Source: Clostridiales bacterium (lineage in GTDB: Bacteria; Bacillota; Clostridia; Peptostreptococcales; NVVX01). From it: DNA of 14,666 bases. The stretch lies in the NCBI GenBank assembly GCA_021129785.1, contig JAJOKQ010000066.1, positions 1 through 14,666 on the forward strand. The letters run 5' to 3'. Positions within the stretch are counted from its first letter, which is position 1. The number at the start of each line of letters is the position of its first letter. Both the position numbers and the translations under genes were made by a program. Below, in pieces: positions 7,648 to 14,297 of this stretch. The notes beneath the pieces are model-generated. The model was not told where the DNA came from. It made no database searches and saw only the letters and a program-made list of their open reading frames with translations.

Positions 7648-8892
7648 ATGTATTCATTGATTCACTCGATTGCGTTAGAATCTTCTAAATGTGTTGGTTG
7701 CACAAAGTGTCTGCAAGTGTGCCCAACTGAAGCTATGCGTGTGAAATTTGGCAAAGCAAAAATACTAGAAGAACGTTGCATCAATTGTGGGCAATGTATT
7801 TTAGTATGTCCACATAATGCACTCTATGGGGTAACTGATAACTTGCCTAATATTCACAATTTTAAATATAGCATTGCACTTGTTGATCCGGTCTTATATG
7901 AACAATTTGATAGAGGTATTTCACCCTCTCACATTCTTTCAAATATTCTTGCACTTGGTTTTAATGAGTGTTTTGAGACATCTATTGGTGCAGAATATGT
8001 AACAAAATTTACTAAGGAGTATATAAGAAATAGAAAACTTGTTATTTCATCATCATGTCCAACAATTATTAGACTTATTCAAATACGATTTCCAGATCTC
8101 ATTGATAATATATTGCCTATTGATACCGAAGTGGAAATTTCAGCAAAAATAGCACGAGAAAAAGCTATAAAAAAGACTGGTTTGAATGCTGAAGAAATAG
8201 GTATTTTTTATATATCTCCATGTTCAGCAAAAATCTATAGCTTTAAAAACCCTGTAGGCATTATTAAATCTAGTGTAGATGCTACTTTGTCAATTAAAGC
8301 TGTTTTTTTAGAAATTAGCAAAAATATTAACAGCAACAGCAAGCCTGATCTTGAATATTACCCTTCGGGAGAGGGAATAGGATTCGCAAGATCTGGTGGA
8401 CAAAGCCAGGCCCTTGGAACTACTGACTACCTTTCTGTAGACGGAATTAGGAACGTTATAAGTGTTTTAGAGGAAGTCGAATACAAGAAGATTAATGATG
8501 TTTCATTTTTAGAATGTCATGCATGTACTAACGGTTGCGTAGGTGGTTGCTTAACTATCGAAAATTCTTTTGTAGCAAGCAATCGAATTAAGAAAATTTC
8601 AGAAAATAATTTTTCTAATAAGCCTTCATCACCAATCGGAAATTTAGATAAATATCTTTTGACTGAACCATTACGCCCTATTAAGGTTATGAATTTAAGT
8701 GATGATTTGGCTGAAGATTTACAAAAAATGCAACAAATCGAGAAAATTCTACTAACACTTCCTAATATAGATTGTGACGCATGTGGCTCGCCTTCTTGTA
8801 AATCATTAGCTGAAGATATAGCTTTAGGGCGCGCGAATCGTGCGGATTGTGTTGTAATACTTAAGAGGCGCGTTGATTCTACCAAGAAATAA
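7648..8892 (+). CDS. [FeFe]-hydrogenase-like iron-sulfur protein, putative sensory (group C/D-like)
   Basis: Encodes 414 residues. The N-terminus is a two-cluster ferredoxin domain (Cys15/18/21/25 and Cys44/47/50/54). An H-cluster domain (about 72-330) keeps all four expected cysteine ligands: Cys137 in SSSCP, Cys192 in SPCSAK, Cys293 in HAC and Cys297 in NGC. The proton-shuttle Cys of catalytic enzymes (TSCCP) is Ser136 here, the usual Glu of MPCxxKxxE is replaced by Ser198, and the usual Met of the third motif by His291. A C-terminal Cys376-x2-Cys379-x4-Cys384-x16-Cys401 site matches the extra 4Fe-4S motif of sensory HydS proteins, but no PAS domain follows. GGAG (7637-7640) lies seven bases before the ATG. 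It follows nadK by 44 bp. The most likely role is redox or H2 sensing, or electron transfer, rather than bulk H2 turnover; this is inference. No HydE/F/G maturases lie in the window. Confidence 0.85.
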   Translation: MYSLIHSIALESSKCVGCTKCLQVCPTEAMRVKFGKAKILEERCINCGQCILVCPHNALYGVTDNLPNIHNFKYSIALVDPVLYEQFDRGISPSHILSNILALGFNECFETSIGAEYVTKFTKEYIRNRKLVISSSCPTIIRLIQIRFPDLIDNILPIDTEVEISAKIAREKAIKKTGLNAEEIGIFYISPCSAKIYSFKNPVGIIKSSVDATLSIKAVFLEISKNINSNSKPDLEYYPSGEGIGFARSGGQSQALGTTDYLSVDGIRNVISVLEEVEYKKINDVSFLECHACTNGCVGGCLTIENSFVASNRIKKISENNFSNKPSSPIGNLDKYLLTEPLRPIKVMNLSDDLAEDLQKMQQIEKILLTLPNIDCDACGSPSCKSLAEDIALGRANRADCVVILKRRVDSTKK

Positions 8893-9132
8893 AAAAGACC
8901 TCAATACTCAAAGAAAATAATTAAATCAGATAAAAATTACATCTATAGTGAAAATATCGATATTTGTATTGTTTTAAAATTATTCAAAATGAAATAGTTT
9001 TAGGACGTGTTGAAAAAAGATATTTTGCACGACAACTTTGTGACAAGAACTAAAGCCTTAAACTCAATGGTGTTAGTAATCTAAAACCTGTTTTTCATCT
9101 CTTTTTGGCGCTGTAATCAGATTATAAATAGA
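8893..9132. other. Non-coding AT-rich stretch after hydrogenase-like gene
   Basis: No open frame with a plausible start or family motif is visible on either strand. No clear terminator follows the hydrogenase-like gene; the only symmetric element is a loopless palindrome, AAATATCGATATTT, at 8952-8965. On the minus strand 9015-9080 has a short open stretch ending in a stop near 9002 (KISFFNTS), which might be a decayed gene end, but it is not recognisable. Confidence 0.5.
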
Positions 9133-9769
9133 TTACGACATGCTATTATTACATGCTTTAAGCCCATTAGACCACAGCAATTTCCCTATAGTTACTAATA
9201 CGCCACACAATTGCTGATACCATGTCAACTTTAAAGTTCACATCCTCTGTTAGAAGAAGATTAATTGGTGTAAACAATAAAAATCTAAAGGGAGATAGTT
9301 CAATAAACCTTTGACTCCATTCTGGAAAAAATGATAACGTTATTAGACTCCCCGATAATAATCCCCTTATAGCCGATACTAAGATTACAACCCCTCTTAT
9401 TTTTCCCATATAAAAAGAAAGACTCCCTATAATAAACCAAATAGAAAACTCTATCACCAAGCCAATGAAAAGCAACAAACAAAATTGAGCTATTTTCCAT
9501 ATCCCAATACCATTCCAAAAGTAAACAAAAATTAATGCAGCAATTATTACAATAAAATAGATTAACATCCAAGAAAAAAACTTAGAAATTTTAGGCAATA
9601 AATAGTCAACCGGCCTTACTAGGTAGTTTGACAAAACGCCAGTGAATATGTCTTCGTGCACTTCTCTTGATATATGTAAGAACGGATACGAATACAAAAT
9701 TAGAAATACCAGCAGGTAATAACTGAACAAGTACCGTATGTTAGCATCTTGTTGTGTTGACTGTATGTA
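9133..9769 (-). pseudogene. Decayed ABC-2 type permease gene (5' truncated, 3' frameshift)
   Basis: The minus strand from 9769 reads a hydrophobic protein with at least four membrane helices and the segment SREVHEDIFTGVLSNYLV, followed by RPVDYLLPK, which matches the family of ABC-2 permeases (DUF990-like) in which an xGxLSNYLLKP-type segment precedes helix three. Relatives are about 260 residues, with two N-terminal helices and a start before this point. Here the reading frame opens only after a stop at 9770-9772, five bases from the inverted-repeat element at 9777-9920, so roughly the first 60-80 residues are missing. In the same frame the protein ends at 9167 (SNYREIAVV), but shifting frame near 9185-9200 restores a typical ending, IGKLLWSNGLKACNNSMS, stopping at 9133-9135. 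The partner ATPase gene is absent. No good ribosome binding site precedes the open part. Confidence 0.72.
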
Positions 9770-9776
9770 TTATACT

Positions 9777-9920
9777 AAAAGTGGTTCTTCCGATTAATAA
9801 TTTAATTACAGTAATAAAAGAATTTCGAATTCCTCTTATCAGTTATATATGTCTTCTCAGTCAGCTATTAAGAGACGAAAATAATGATGTAGTAAATCAT
9901 TAATCGGAAGAACCACTTTT
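9777..9920. mobile_element. 144-bp inverted-repeat element, candidate MITE
   Basis: Perfect 22-bp terminal inverted repeats, 9777-9798 and 9899-9920, share the core GTGGTTCTTCCGATTAAT, with five more matching bases inside after one mismatch. The roughly 100-bp interior has no coding frame. Size, ends and lack of coding capacity fit a non-autonomous miniature transposable element. The GGTTCTTCCG-type end recalls ISL3-family termini, but that link is only suggestive. No target-site duplication is visible at either boundary choice. The left end abuts the truncated permease gene. Confidence 0.6.
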
Positions 9921-10138
9921 CGCTTGACAAATAAATAAGTTAACTCTCAAAAATTTTATATTTTATTCATTTATCATATCAGAGTTCTTCCGCAGATTTT
10001 GTCGAAACACGTTGTAGAAGTATTACATTTTCGTTACATTCGGTCGAACAAAATAATTCAAAATATTTAATATCCAACAACTCATATTTTTTCTCAAATC
10101 AATAAAATTCCGCATTTTAGTAACCATATATATAATTT
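9921..10138. other. Non-coding accessory stretch with an extra GTTCTTCCG motif
   Basis: No gene can be supported here. GTTCTTCCG, the core of the terminal repeats at 9777-9920, recurs once at 9984-9992, within a somewhat more GC-rich patch (9981-10050) that differs from its surroundings. This could be the remaining end of a related insertion element whose body is lost. The rest is AT-rich without recognisable motifs. Confidence 0.35.
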
Positions 10139-10145
10139 ACACCTC

Positions 10146-10249
10146 CACATTCAAATGTGAACTCGTCCAGCTCCGCTGAACATCGGTGAAGCTGATGAGG
10201 ATTCTCCCCCACCTGCTTGCCAATTTCCACTTAAGAAGTGGGAGTCTTA
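10146..10249 (+). other. Strongly structured element: transposon end or RNA remnant (uncertain)
   Basis: Three stems lie in a row on the plus strand. CACATT-CA-AATGTG occupies 10146-10159. CTCGTCCAGCT (10162-10172) pairs with AGCTGATGAG (10190-10199) with one bulge and one G-U pair, enclosing CCG/CGG (10173-10175 with 10184-10186). CCACTT-AAG-AAGTGG occupies 10227-10241, with an alternative outer pairing CTCCC (10204-10208) to GGGAG (10240-10244). GC content is clearly higher than in the flanks. The layout resembles the right ends of IS200/IS605-type elements, where the tnpB 3' end overlaps a structured guide RNA, but no tnpA or tnpB frame is present. It may instead be another small RNA or a repeat element. 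Strand is arbitrary, because the stems also form on the complement. Confidence 0.35.
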
Positions 10250-10330
10250 AATCTGAAAAACAATAGACAAAATTTCATGAGAGTAAAAATGTACAATCTT
10301 TGTATTTCGGTTGTAAATAAGCAAAAACTA

Positions 10331-10365
10331 AAAGGCCTTCCGAAATTTAATTTCCGAAGGGCTTT
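10331..10365 (-). terminator. Intrinsic terminator downstream of tRNA-Val
   Basis: On the minus strand an approximately 16-bp imperfect stem (AAAGCCCTTCGGAAAT with ATTTCGGAAGGCCTTT, two mismatches) runs straight into TTTTAGTTTTT. It lies 18 bp beyond the encoded CCA of the tRNA and is the first convincing stop for minus-strand transcription from the dap operon side. The symmetric sequence could also terminate plus-strand transcripts. Confidence 0.72.
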
Positions 10366-10382
10366 AATATCAACGTGTTTAT

Positions 10383-10458
10383 TGGTGAGGGATATAGGAC
10401 TTGAACCTACGACTTTCACCACGTCAAGGTGACACTCTACCAGCTGAGTTAATCCCTC
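10383..10458 (-). tRNA. tRNA-Val (anticodon GAC)
   Basis: The minus strand folds into a full cloverleaf of 73 nt plus encoded CCA. The acceptor stem is GAGGGAT with ATCCCTC, then discriminator A. The D stem is ACTC/GAGT with loop AGCTGGTA. The anticodon stem is TCACC/GGTGA with loop TTGACGT, giving anticodon GAC for the Val codon GUC. The variable loop is AAGTC, and the T arm GTAGG-TTCAAGT-CCTAT has one G-U pair. CCA is encoded at 10383-10385. It lies on the same strand as, and about 205 bp downstream of, dapH, with a repeat-rich spacer between and a terminator after it. Confidence 0.95.
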
Positions 10459-10663
10459 ACTTCCAGAAGTACGAGGATATTCAAAACGCTTCGCCCAGTC
10501 TGCTTGCTCATTCTTCACGTACAAAATACGTACGCTTCATCACTCCCAATTAACTCGCCTTGCCTTTTAAACATCCTCGTACTTCTGCTTACCTTTTAAT
10601 CATCCTCGTACTTCCGCTTGCCATACTATATTCAAAACACTCCGTTGCGCCTGCTAGGTTCCA
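10459..10663. repeat. Short repeats between dapH and tRNA-Val
   Basis: A 29-bp unit is tandemly duplicated at 10563-10591 and 10592-10620 (26 of 29 identical), each containing CATCCTCGTACTTC. An inverted copy of its core, CAGAAGTACGAGGAT, lies at 10464-10478, six bases from the tRNA 5' end, and matches 10573-10587 over 15 bp. ATATTCAAAAC occurs at 10477-10487 and again at 10628-10638. A transcript across this region could fold the inverted copies into a stem just before the tRNA. This looks like a family of intergenic repeats linked to tRNA spacers. No gene is seen here; a possible frame reading through the tRNA is not credible. Confidence 0.6.
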
Positions 10664-11368
10664 TTACAACACTCGCAATTCTTTTACTATTTCAGTCTTT
10701 GATTTTGTCTTTTCGTCAATATATTTAATTTTTTTAGCTGGAGTCCCTGCTACTACTACATTAGAAGGCACATCTTCAGTAACTACAGCTCCTGCTGCAA
10801 CTACTGCTCCTTTTTTTATCCTTACTCCCTCTAATATCACTGCATTTGCACCGATTACAACTCCATCTTCTACAACTACAGGTTTCGCTGAAGGTGGTTC
10901 GATGACACCTGCAATTACAGTACCAGCACCTATGTGGCAATTTTTACCTATTATGCCTCTACCTCCAACTACAACATTCATATCTATCATTGTTCCTTCA
11001 CCTATTACTGCACCAATATTTATCACCGCGCCCATCATAATGACAGCATTATCACCTATTTCTACTTTTTCTCGTATAATAACACCTGGCTCAATTCTAG
11101 CATTTATATTCTTAATGTCTAACATTGGAAGAGCAGAATTCCTTCTATCATTTTCCACTACAAAATCAACTAACGATTCACTATGTTCTTCTAAAAATCT
11201 AGCAATAACATCCCACTCGCCAAATATCACTCCTGATCCATCAGTAGCAAAATGTTTTACATTCCATTCATCCCAGTTAATATTTTTAAGATTTCCTTTT
11301 ATATGAACTTTCACCGGTGTTTTTTTTGTGCTGTTTTTAATATGCTGTATAATGTACTTTGCGTCCAA
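10664..11368 (-). CDS. dapH: Tetrahydrodipicolinate N-acetyltransferase
   Basis: Encodes 234 residues, the usual DapH length. It acetylates 2,3,4,5-tetrahydrodipicolinate with acetyl-CoA, the branch point of the acetylase route to diaminopimelate. An N-terminal helical domain (about 1-85, with TPVKVHIKG and FATDGSGVIFGEW) precedes a left-handed beta-helix of hexapeptide repeats (about 90-205). IEPPSAKPV (157-165) is the characteristic DapH loop, and AGTPAKKI closes the helix, as in acyltransferases of this fold. The start is a TTG at 11366-11368, with AGGAGG (complement of 11376-11381) seven bases upstream; no ATG fits. It begins 12 bp after the dapB stop, whose last bases overlap this ribosome site. 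It is the last gene of the asd-dapA-dapB-dapH operon. The downstream deacetylase and aminotransferase are not in the window. Confidence 0.96.
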   Translation of the reverse strand: MDAKYIIQHIKNSTKKTPVKVHIKGNLKNINWDEWNVKHFATDGSGVIFGEWDVIARFLEEHSESLVDFVVENDRRNSALPMLDIKNINARIEPGVIIREKVEIGDNAVIMMGAVINIGAVIGEGTMIDMNVVVGGRGIIGKNCHIGAGTVIAGVIEPPSAKPVVVEDGVVIGANAVILEGVRIKKGAVVAAGAVVTEDVPSNVVVAGTPAKKIKYIDEKTKSKTEIVKELRVL

Positions 11369-11380
11369 TTAATTTCCTCC

Positions 11381-12103
11381 TTAGTTTAAACTCAATACAT
11401 CCTTCATGCTATACCATCCATTACTTTTTCCTATTAAGTATTTTGCTGCTTCTAGTGCTCCTTGAGCAAATACTGTGCGATCATGAGCTTCATGGGTTAC
11501 TTTAATAGTTTCTAAATCGCTAATAAAGTTAACTTCATGTGTCCCGACTATGTTTCCACCTCTAATTGCATGAATTCCAATCTCGCCTTTTTCTCTTAAA
11601 CTTTGACCCACTCTTCCAAATTGGTGTTTCAAGGATTGTCCTACTCCTTTTTCAATACACTCTACAATAGTTTTTGCGCTACCAGAAGGAGCATCTTTTT
11701 TACGATTGTGATGTGCCTCGATTACTTCAATATCAACTTTTTCTCCTAGTGATCTTGCAACACTTTCAACTAATGAAAAGAGTATATTCATTCCAAGTGA
11801 CATATTTGAAGAAAGTAATATTGGAATGTTTTTTGCTGCATCTTGTATTGCTATAATTTGCTCTTTGCTATAGCCTGTTGTTCCAACAACTAAAGGCGTG
11901 TTAGTTTTGATACAAAAATCTAGCACATTATCTACCGCATTTGGGTGCGAAAAATCTATTACTACATCATACTTTCTATTTAAAACGTCTTTCGAGTCTT
12001 TACTAGTTATACCCTCAACAGTTGTCCAATATAAGTCTTTTTTTGCAATTTGAAATATTTTTTTTCCAGTCGTACCACTGCTTCCCCAAATAAGTATATT
12101 CAA
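11381..12103 (-). CDS. dapB: 4-hydroxy-tetrahydrodipicolinate reductase
   Basis: Encodes 240 residues from the TTG at 12101-12103, giving the normal N-terminus MNILIWGSSGTTGKK with the dinucleotide-binding glycine motif (7-13). It reduces the DapA product with NAD(P)H to tetrahydrodipicolinate. The family signature EAHHNRKKDAPSGSAK (129-144) supplies the catalytic His/Lys and the substrate-binding GS, and VVGTTGYS (72-79) is the usual cofactor loop. AAAGGATG (complement of 12111-12118) lies about nine bases upstream of this TTG; an in-frame TTG at 12119-12121 would add six residues not seen in relatives. It starts 14 bp after dapA ends. The length is slightly shorter than enterobacterial DapB, as common in clostridia. 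Confidence 0.95.
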   Translation of the reverse strand: MNILIWGSSGTTGKKIFQIAKKDLYWTTVEGITSKDSKDVLNRKYDVVIDFSHPNAVDNVLDFCIKTNTPLVVGTTGYSKEQIIAIQDAAKNIPILLSSNMSLGMNILFSLVESVARSLGEKVDIEVIEAHHNRKKDAPSGSAKTIVECIEKGVGQSLKHQFGRVGQSLREKGEIGIHAIRGGNIVGTHEVNFISDLETIKVTHEAHDRTVFAQGALEAAKYLIGKSNGWYSMKDVLSLN

Positions 12104-12117
12104 AAGCGCACATCCTT

Positions 12118-12990
12118 TCAAACAATATTTAATTTTTTCATCTCTTCTTTTAATTTAACCAGATTTTCGTCTTCCATAATCGTAAGCGGAAGCCTGATTT
12201 CATTCTCTATTAAACTCATTAGATTGAGAGCTGATTTTACCGGTATTGGATTCACTTCAATGAATAAGAGACTAACAAGTTTTTTGTATTTTAACTGTAA
12301 TTTTAACGCGCCTTTCAAATCGCCTTCTTCAAATTTTTTACACATTTCTTGCATTTCAGAAGGAATAATATTTGCAGAAACTGATATTACACCACTTCCT
12401 CCACATGCGTAAATCGGAACAACTTGGTCGTCATTTCCTGAGTAAATTTTGAATGATTCAGGAACTAATCTCTTAACCTCAATTATTTGAGAAATATCTC
12501 CACTTGCTTCTTTTACTGCAATGATATTGGAAACTTTAGCCAAGGCTGCAACTGTTTCAGGTTCAATATTTATTCCTGTTCTTCCAGGCACGTTGTATAA
12601 AATTGCTGGTAATTTAGTTGAATTTGCAATTTTTGTGTAATGTTCAATCAAGCCCTTTTGCGTTGCCTTATTATAGTAAGGAGATACAAGCAAAATTCCG
12701 TCTGCGCCAAGCTCTTCTGCTTTTTTAGTATGCTTTATAGATTTCGCTGTGCAATTAAATCCTGTCCCTACAATAACTGGTATTTTACCATCTACTTTCT
12801 CTACAGCAAAACTTATTAATTTATTTCTTTCTCCACAAGCTTGGGTAGCTGATTCTCCAGTTGTTCCCAAAACAATCAACGCTTGCGTATCATTATCTAA
12901 ATGAAAATTAATTAATTTCCCAAACGCATCAAAATCAATCTCGCCATTTTTATATGGCGTAACAATTGCTACTCCAGATCCATTAAACAT
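12118..12990 (-). CDS. dapA: 4-hydroxy-tetrahydrodipicolinate synthase
   Basis: Encodes 290 residues, standard for this TIM-barrel aldolase. It condenses pyruvate with aspartate semialdehyde. The Schiff-base lysine is K160 in AVKEASGD; Tyr132 in YNVPGRTG, Thr43/Thr44 in GTTGESAT and Tyr106 complete the usual active-site set. The ATG at 12988-12990 gives the typical start MFNGSGVAIVTPY; upstream in-frame codons belong to the asd reading region. The first eight bases overlap the end of asd, and its ribosome site (AGGAGAA) lies inside the last asd codons, so translation is probably coupled. Lysine feedback control cannot be judged from these motifs alone. Confidence 0.97.
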   Translation of the reverse strand: MFNGSGVAIVTPYKNGEIDFDAFGKLINFHLDNDTQALIVLGTTGESATQACGERNKLISFAVEKVDGKIPVIVGTGFNCTAKSIKHTKKAEELGADGILLVSPYYNKATQKGLIEHYTKIANSTKLPAILYNVPGRTGINIEPETVAALAKVSNIIAVKEASGDISQIIEVKRLVPESFKIYSGNDDQVVPIYACGGSGVISVSANIIPSEMQEMCKKFEEGDLKGALKLQLKYKKLVSLLFIEVNPIPVKSALNLMSLIENEIRLPLTIMEDENLVKLKEEMKKLNIV

Positions 12991-13999
12991 AATTATTCTC
13001 CTTTTTTTTAATGTTTTCCATTGCCTCAATAATTTGCACTGCATTTGTTGCCGCCCCTTTGCGCAAATTATCAGCAACTATCCATAAAGAAATTGCCTTT
13101 TTATTATATAAATCACTTCTTATTCTTCCCACATAAGTACTGTCTGTATCTGCTATTTCAAGCGGTGTTGGATATTGATTTTTAGATAAATCATCAATTA
13201 CAACTATTCCAGGAGATTTGCTAAGTGTTTTAGTTACACACTCTTTATCTACTTCATTATCAAACTCAATGTATACCGACTCGCTATGTCCTGAATATAC
13301 TGGAACTCTCACTGCTGTGGCGTTAATTTCAATAGTGTTATCTTCAAGTATTTTATGAGTTTCATACACTATTTTCAACTCTTCTTTAGAGAAACCATTT
13401 TCACAAAAAACGTCAATATGCGGAATGCAATTTCCAGCAATTTTCTTAGTATACACTTTATTCGGGTGATTATCATCAATTAACTGATTTTCAAGTTCCT
13501 CTATTGCAGCTTGCCCGCTTCCTGAAACAGCTTGATATGTTGAAACCACAAGCCGTTTCATTCTGTATTTTCTGTGTAGTGGTGCTAATACAACTAACAT
13601 TTGTATTGTAGAGCAATTTGGGTTAGCTACTATTCCCTTGTAATCTTCCAAAACGTGAGCATTTACTTCTGGCACAACTAAAGGAATATTTTTTTCCATT
13701 CTCCAATATGAAGAATTATCTATTATTGTATTTCCTGCATCCTTAGCTATTGGTGCGTATTTTTTAGAAACTGAACTACCCGCTGAAAAAATCAAGTAAT
13801 CATACTTTTCTTTCATTACTTCTTCAGTTAGCTCTTCCACAATTATTTTTTTGCCACGATATTCAAGAAAAGAACCAGCTGATTTTTTTGAAGCAAAAAA
13901 ACGCAATGATACGTCTATTAGCATTCTTTCTCCTAAGACGTCAATCATTTTTCGACCTACAGCACCCGTAGCACCTACTACTCCGATTGTTAAAGCCAT
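12983..13999 (-). CDS. asd: Aspartate-semialdehyde dehydrogenase
   Basis: Encodes 338 residues. It reduces aspartyl phosphate to aspartate semialdehyde with NADPH, feeding lysine, diaminopimelate, threonine and methionine. The N-terminal GVVGATGAVGRKM (6-18) is the NADP-binding loop, Cys129 in ANPNCSTIQ is the acyl-enzyme nucleophile, and VSGSGQAAIEEL and His238 in VYSGHSE are further active-site and substrate motifs. The ATG at 13997-13999 is chosen because AAGGAG (complement of 14007-14012) lies seven bases upstream and it gives the usual MALTIGVVGATG start; an in-frame ATG at 14026 has no such site. It is the first gene of the dap operon and overlaps dapA by eight bases. The aspartokinase gene is not in the window. 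Confidence 0.97.
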   Translation of the reverse strand: MALTIGVVGATGAVGRKMIDVLGERMLIDVSLRFFASKKSAGSFLEYRGKKIIVEELTEEVMKEKYDYLIFSAGSSVSKKYAPIAKDAGNTIIDNSSYWRMEKNIPLVVPEVNAHVLEDYKGIVANPNCSTIQMLVVLAPLHRKYRMKRLVVSTYQAVSGSGQAAIEELENQLIDDNHPNKVYTKKIAGNCIPHIDVFCENGFSKEELKIVYETHKILEDNTIEINATAVRVPVYSGHSESVYIEFDNEVDKECVTKTLSKSPGIVVIDDLSKNQYPTPLEIADTDSTYVGRIRSDLYNKKAISLWIVADNLRKGAATNAVQIIEAMENIKKKENNYV

Positions 14000-14148
14000 T
14001 TTACCGCTCCTTATATTTTCATTCATGGTAATTTCTTGAATTTTTCTCTTTCACTAAAAAAGCCTCTTATGATAGTATAGTTATGTACCTATTTTTTAGT
14101 ATAGTACAAATGTTACCTAATCAATAATTTAAGTATCTCTCTACCAAA

Positions 14149-14176
14149 ATTATACCAAAATTCAGTCCCAATACAA
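14149..14176 (-). promoter_or_regulatory. Extended -10 promoter of the asd-dap operon
   Basis: On the minus strand TTGTAT (complement of 14171-14176) and TATAAT (complement of 14149-14154) are 16 bases apart, and a TGG directly before the -10 makes it an extended -10 element. Transcription would begin near 14142, leaving an untranslated leader of about 140 nt before asd. The leader contains weak AT-rich symmetric sequences but no lysine-riboswitch core or T-box that can be recognised. A second TATACT within the leader could be an alternative -10. Confidence 0.55.
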
Positions 14177-14199
14177 AGCAATTTTTTAAAAAAATATTA

Positions 14200-14241
14200 A
14201 AGCACTAAAACCCTTATTTTTATATGAGTGTTTTAGTGCTT
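14200..14241 (-). terminator. Intrinsic terminator of the SleB-type gene
   Basis: AAGCACTAAAAC (14200-14211) and GTTTTAGTGCTT (14230-14241) form a perfect 12-bp stem that extends inward past one mismatch. On the minus strand it is followed by TTTAATATTTTTTT. It stands 56 bp after the stop of the hydrolase gene and just before the asd operon promoter, insulating the two units. Confidence 0.78.
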
Positions 14242-14297
14242 CAATATGAAATGTTTCTCTTAAACTTTGCCAGATCTTTTTACTAAGCTATAACCCG

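Noticed and set aside
8952..8965. Perfect palindrome AAATATCGATATTT
   Set aside because: It has no loop and no U-run and is all AT except a central CG; expected by chance in this composition and not a terminator.
9002..9080. Possible transposase C-terminal remnant on the minus strand
   Set aside because: The short open stretch shows no recognisable motif or paired ends; similarity to insertion-sequence tails is only impressionistic.
10231..10524. Minus-strand open frame of 97 codons
   Set aside because: It runs through the whole tRNA-Val and its terminator, so it cannot be a real protein gene.
10459..10663. CRISPR array in the repeats near tRNA-Val
   Set aside because: There are only two tandem 29-bp units with no spacers between them, plus an inverted copy; this is not array structure and no cas genes are present.
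10560..11306. Long plus-strand open frame opposite dapH
   Set aside because: It is the antisense shadow of the hexapeptide repeats of dapH, rich in Thr/Pro/Ile as expected from reverse reading, and has no ribosome site.
14000..14142. Lysine riboswitch upstream of asd
   Set aside because: The expected conserved core and multi-stem layout are not visible and the leader is short.
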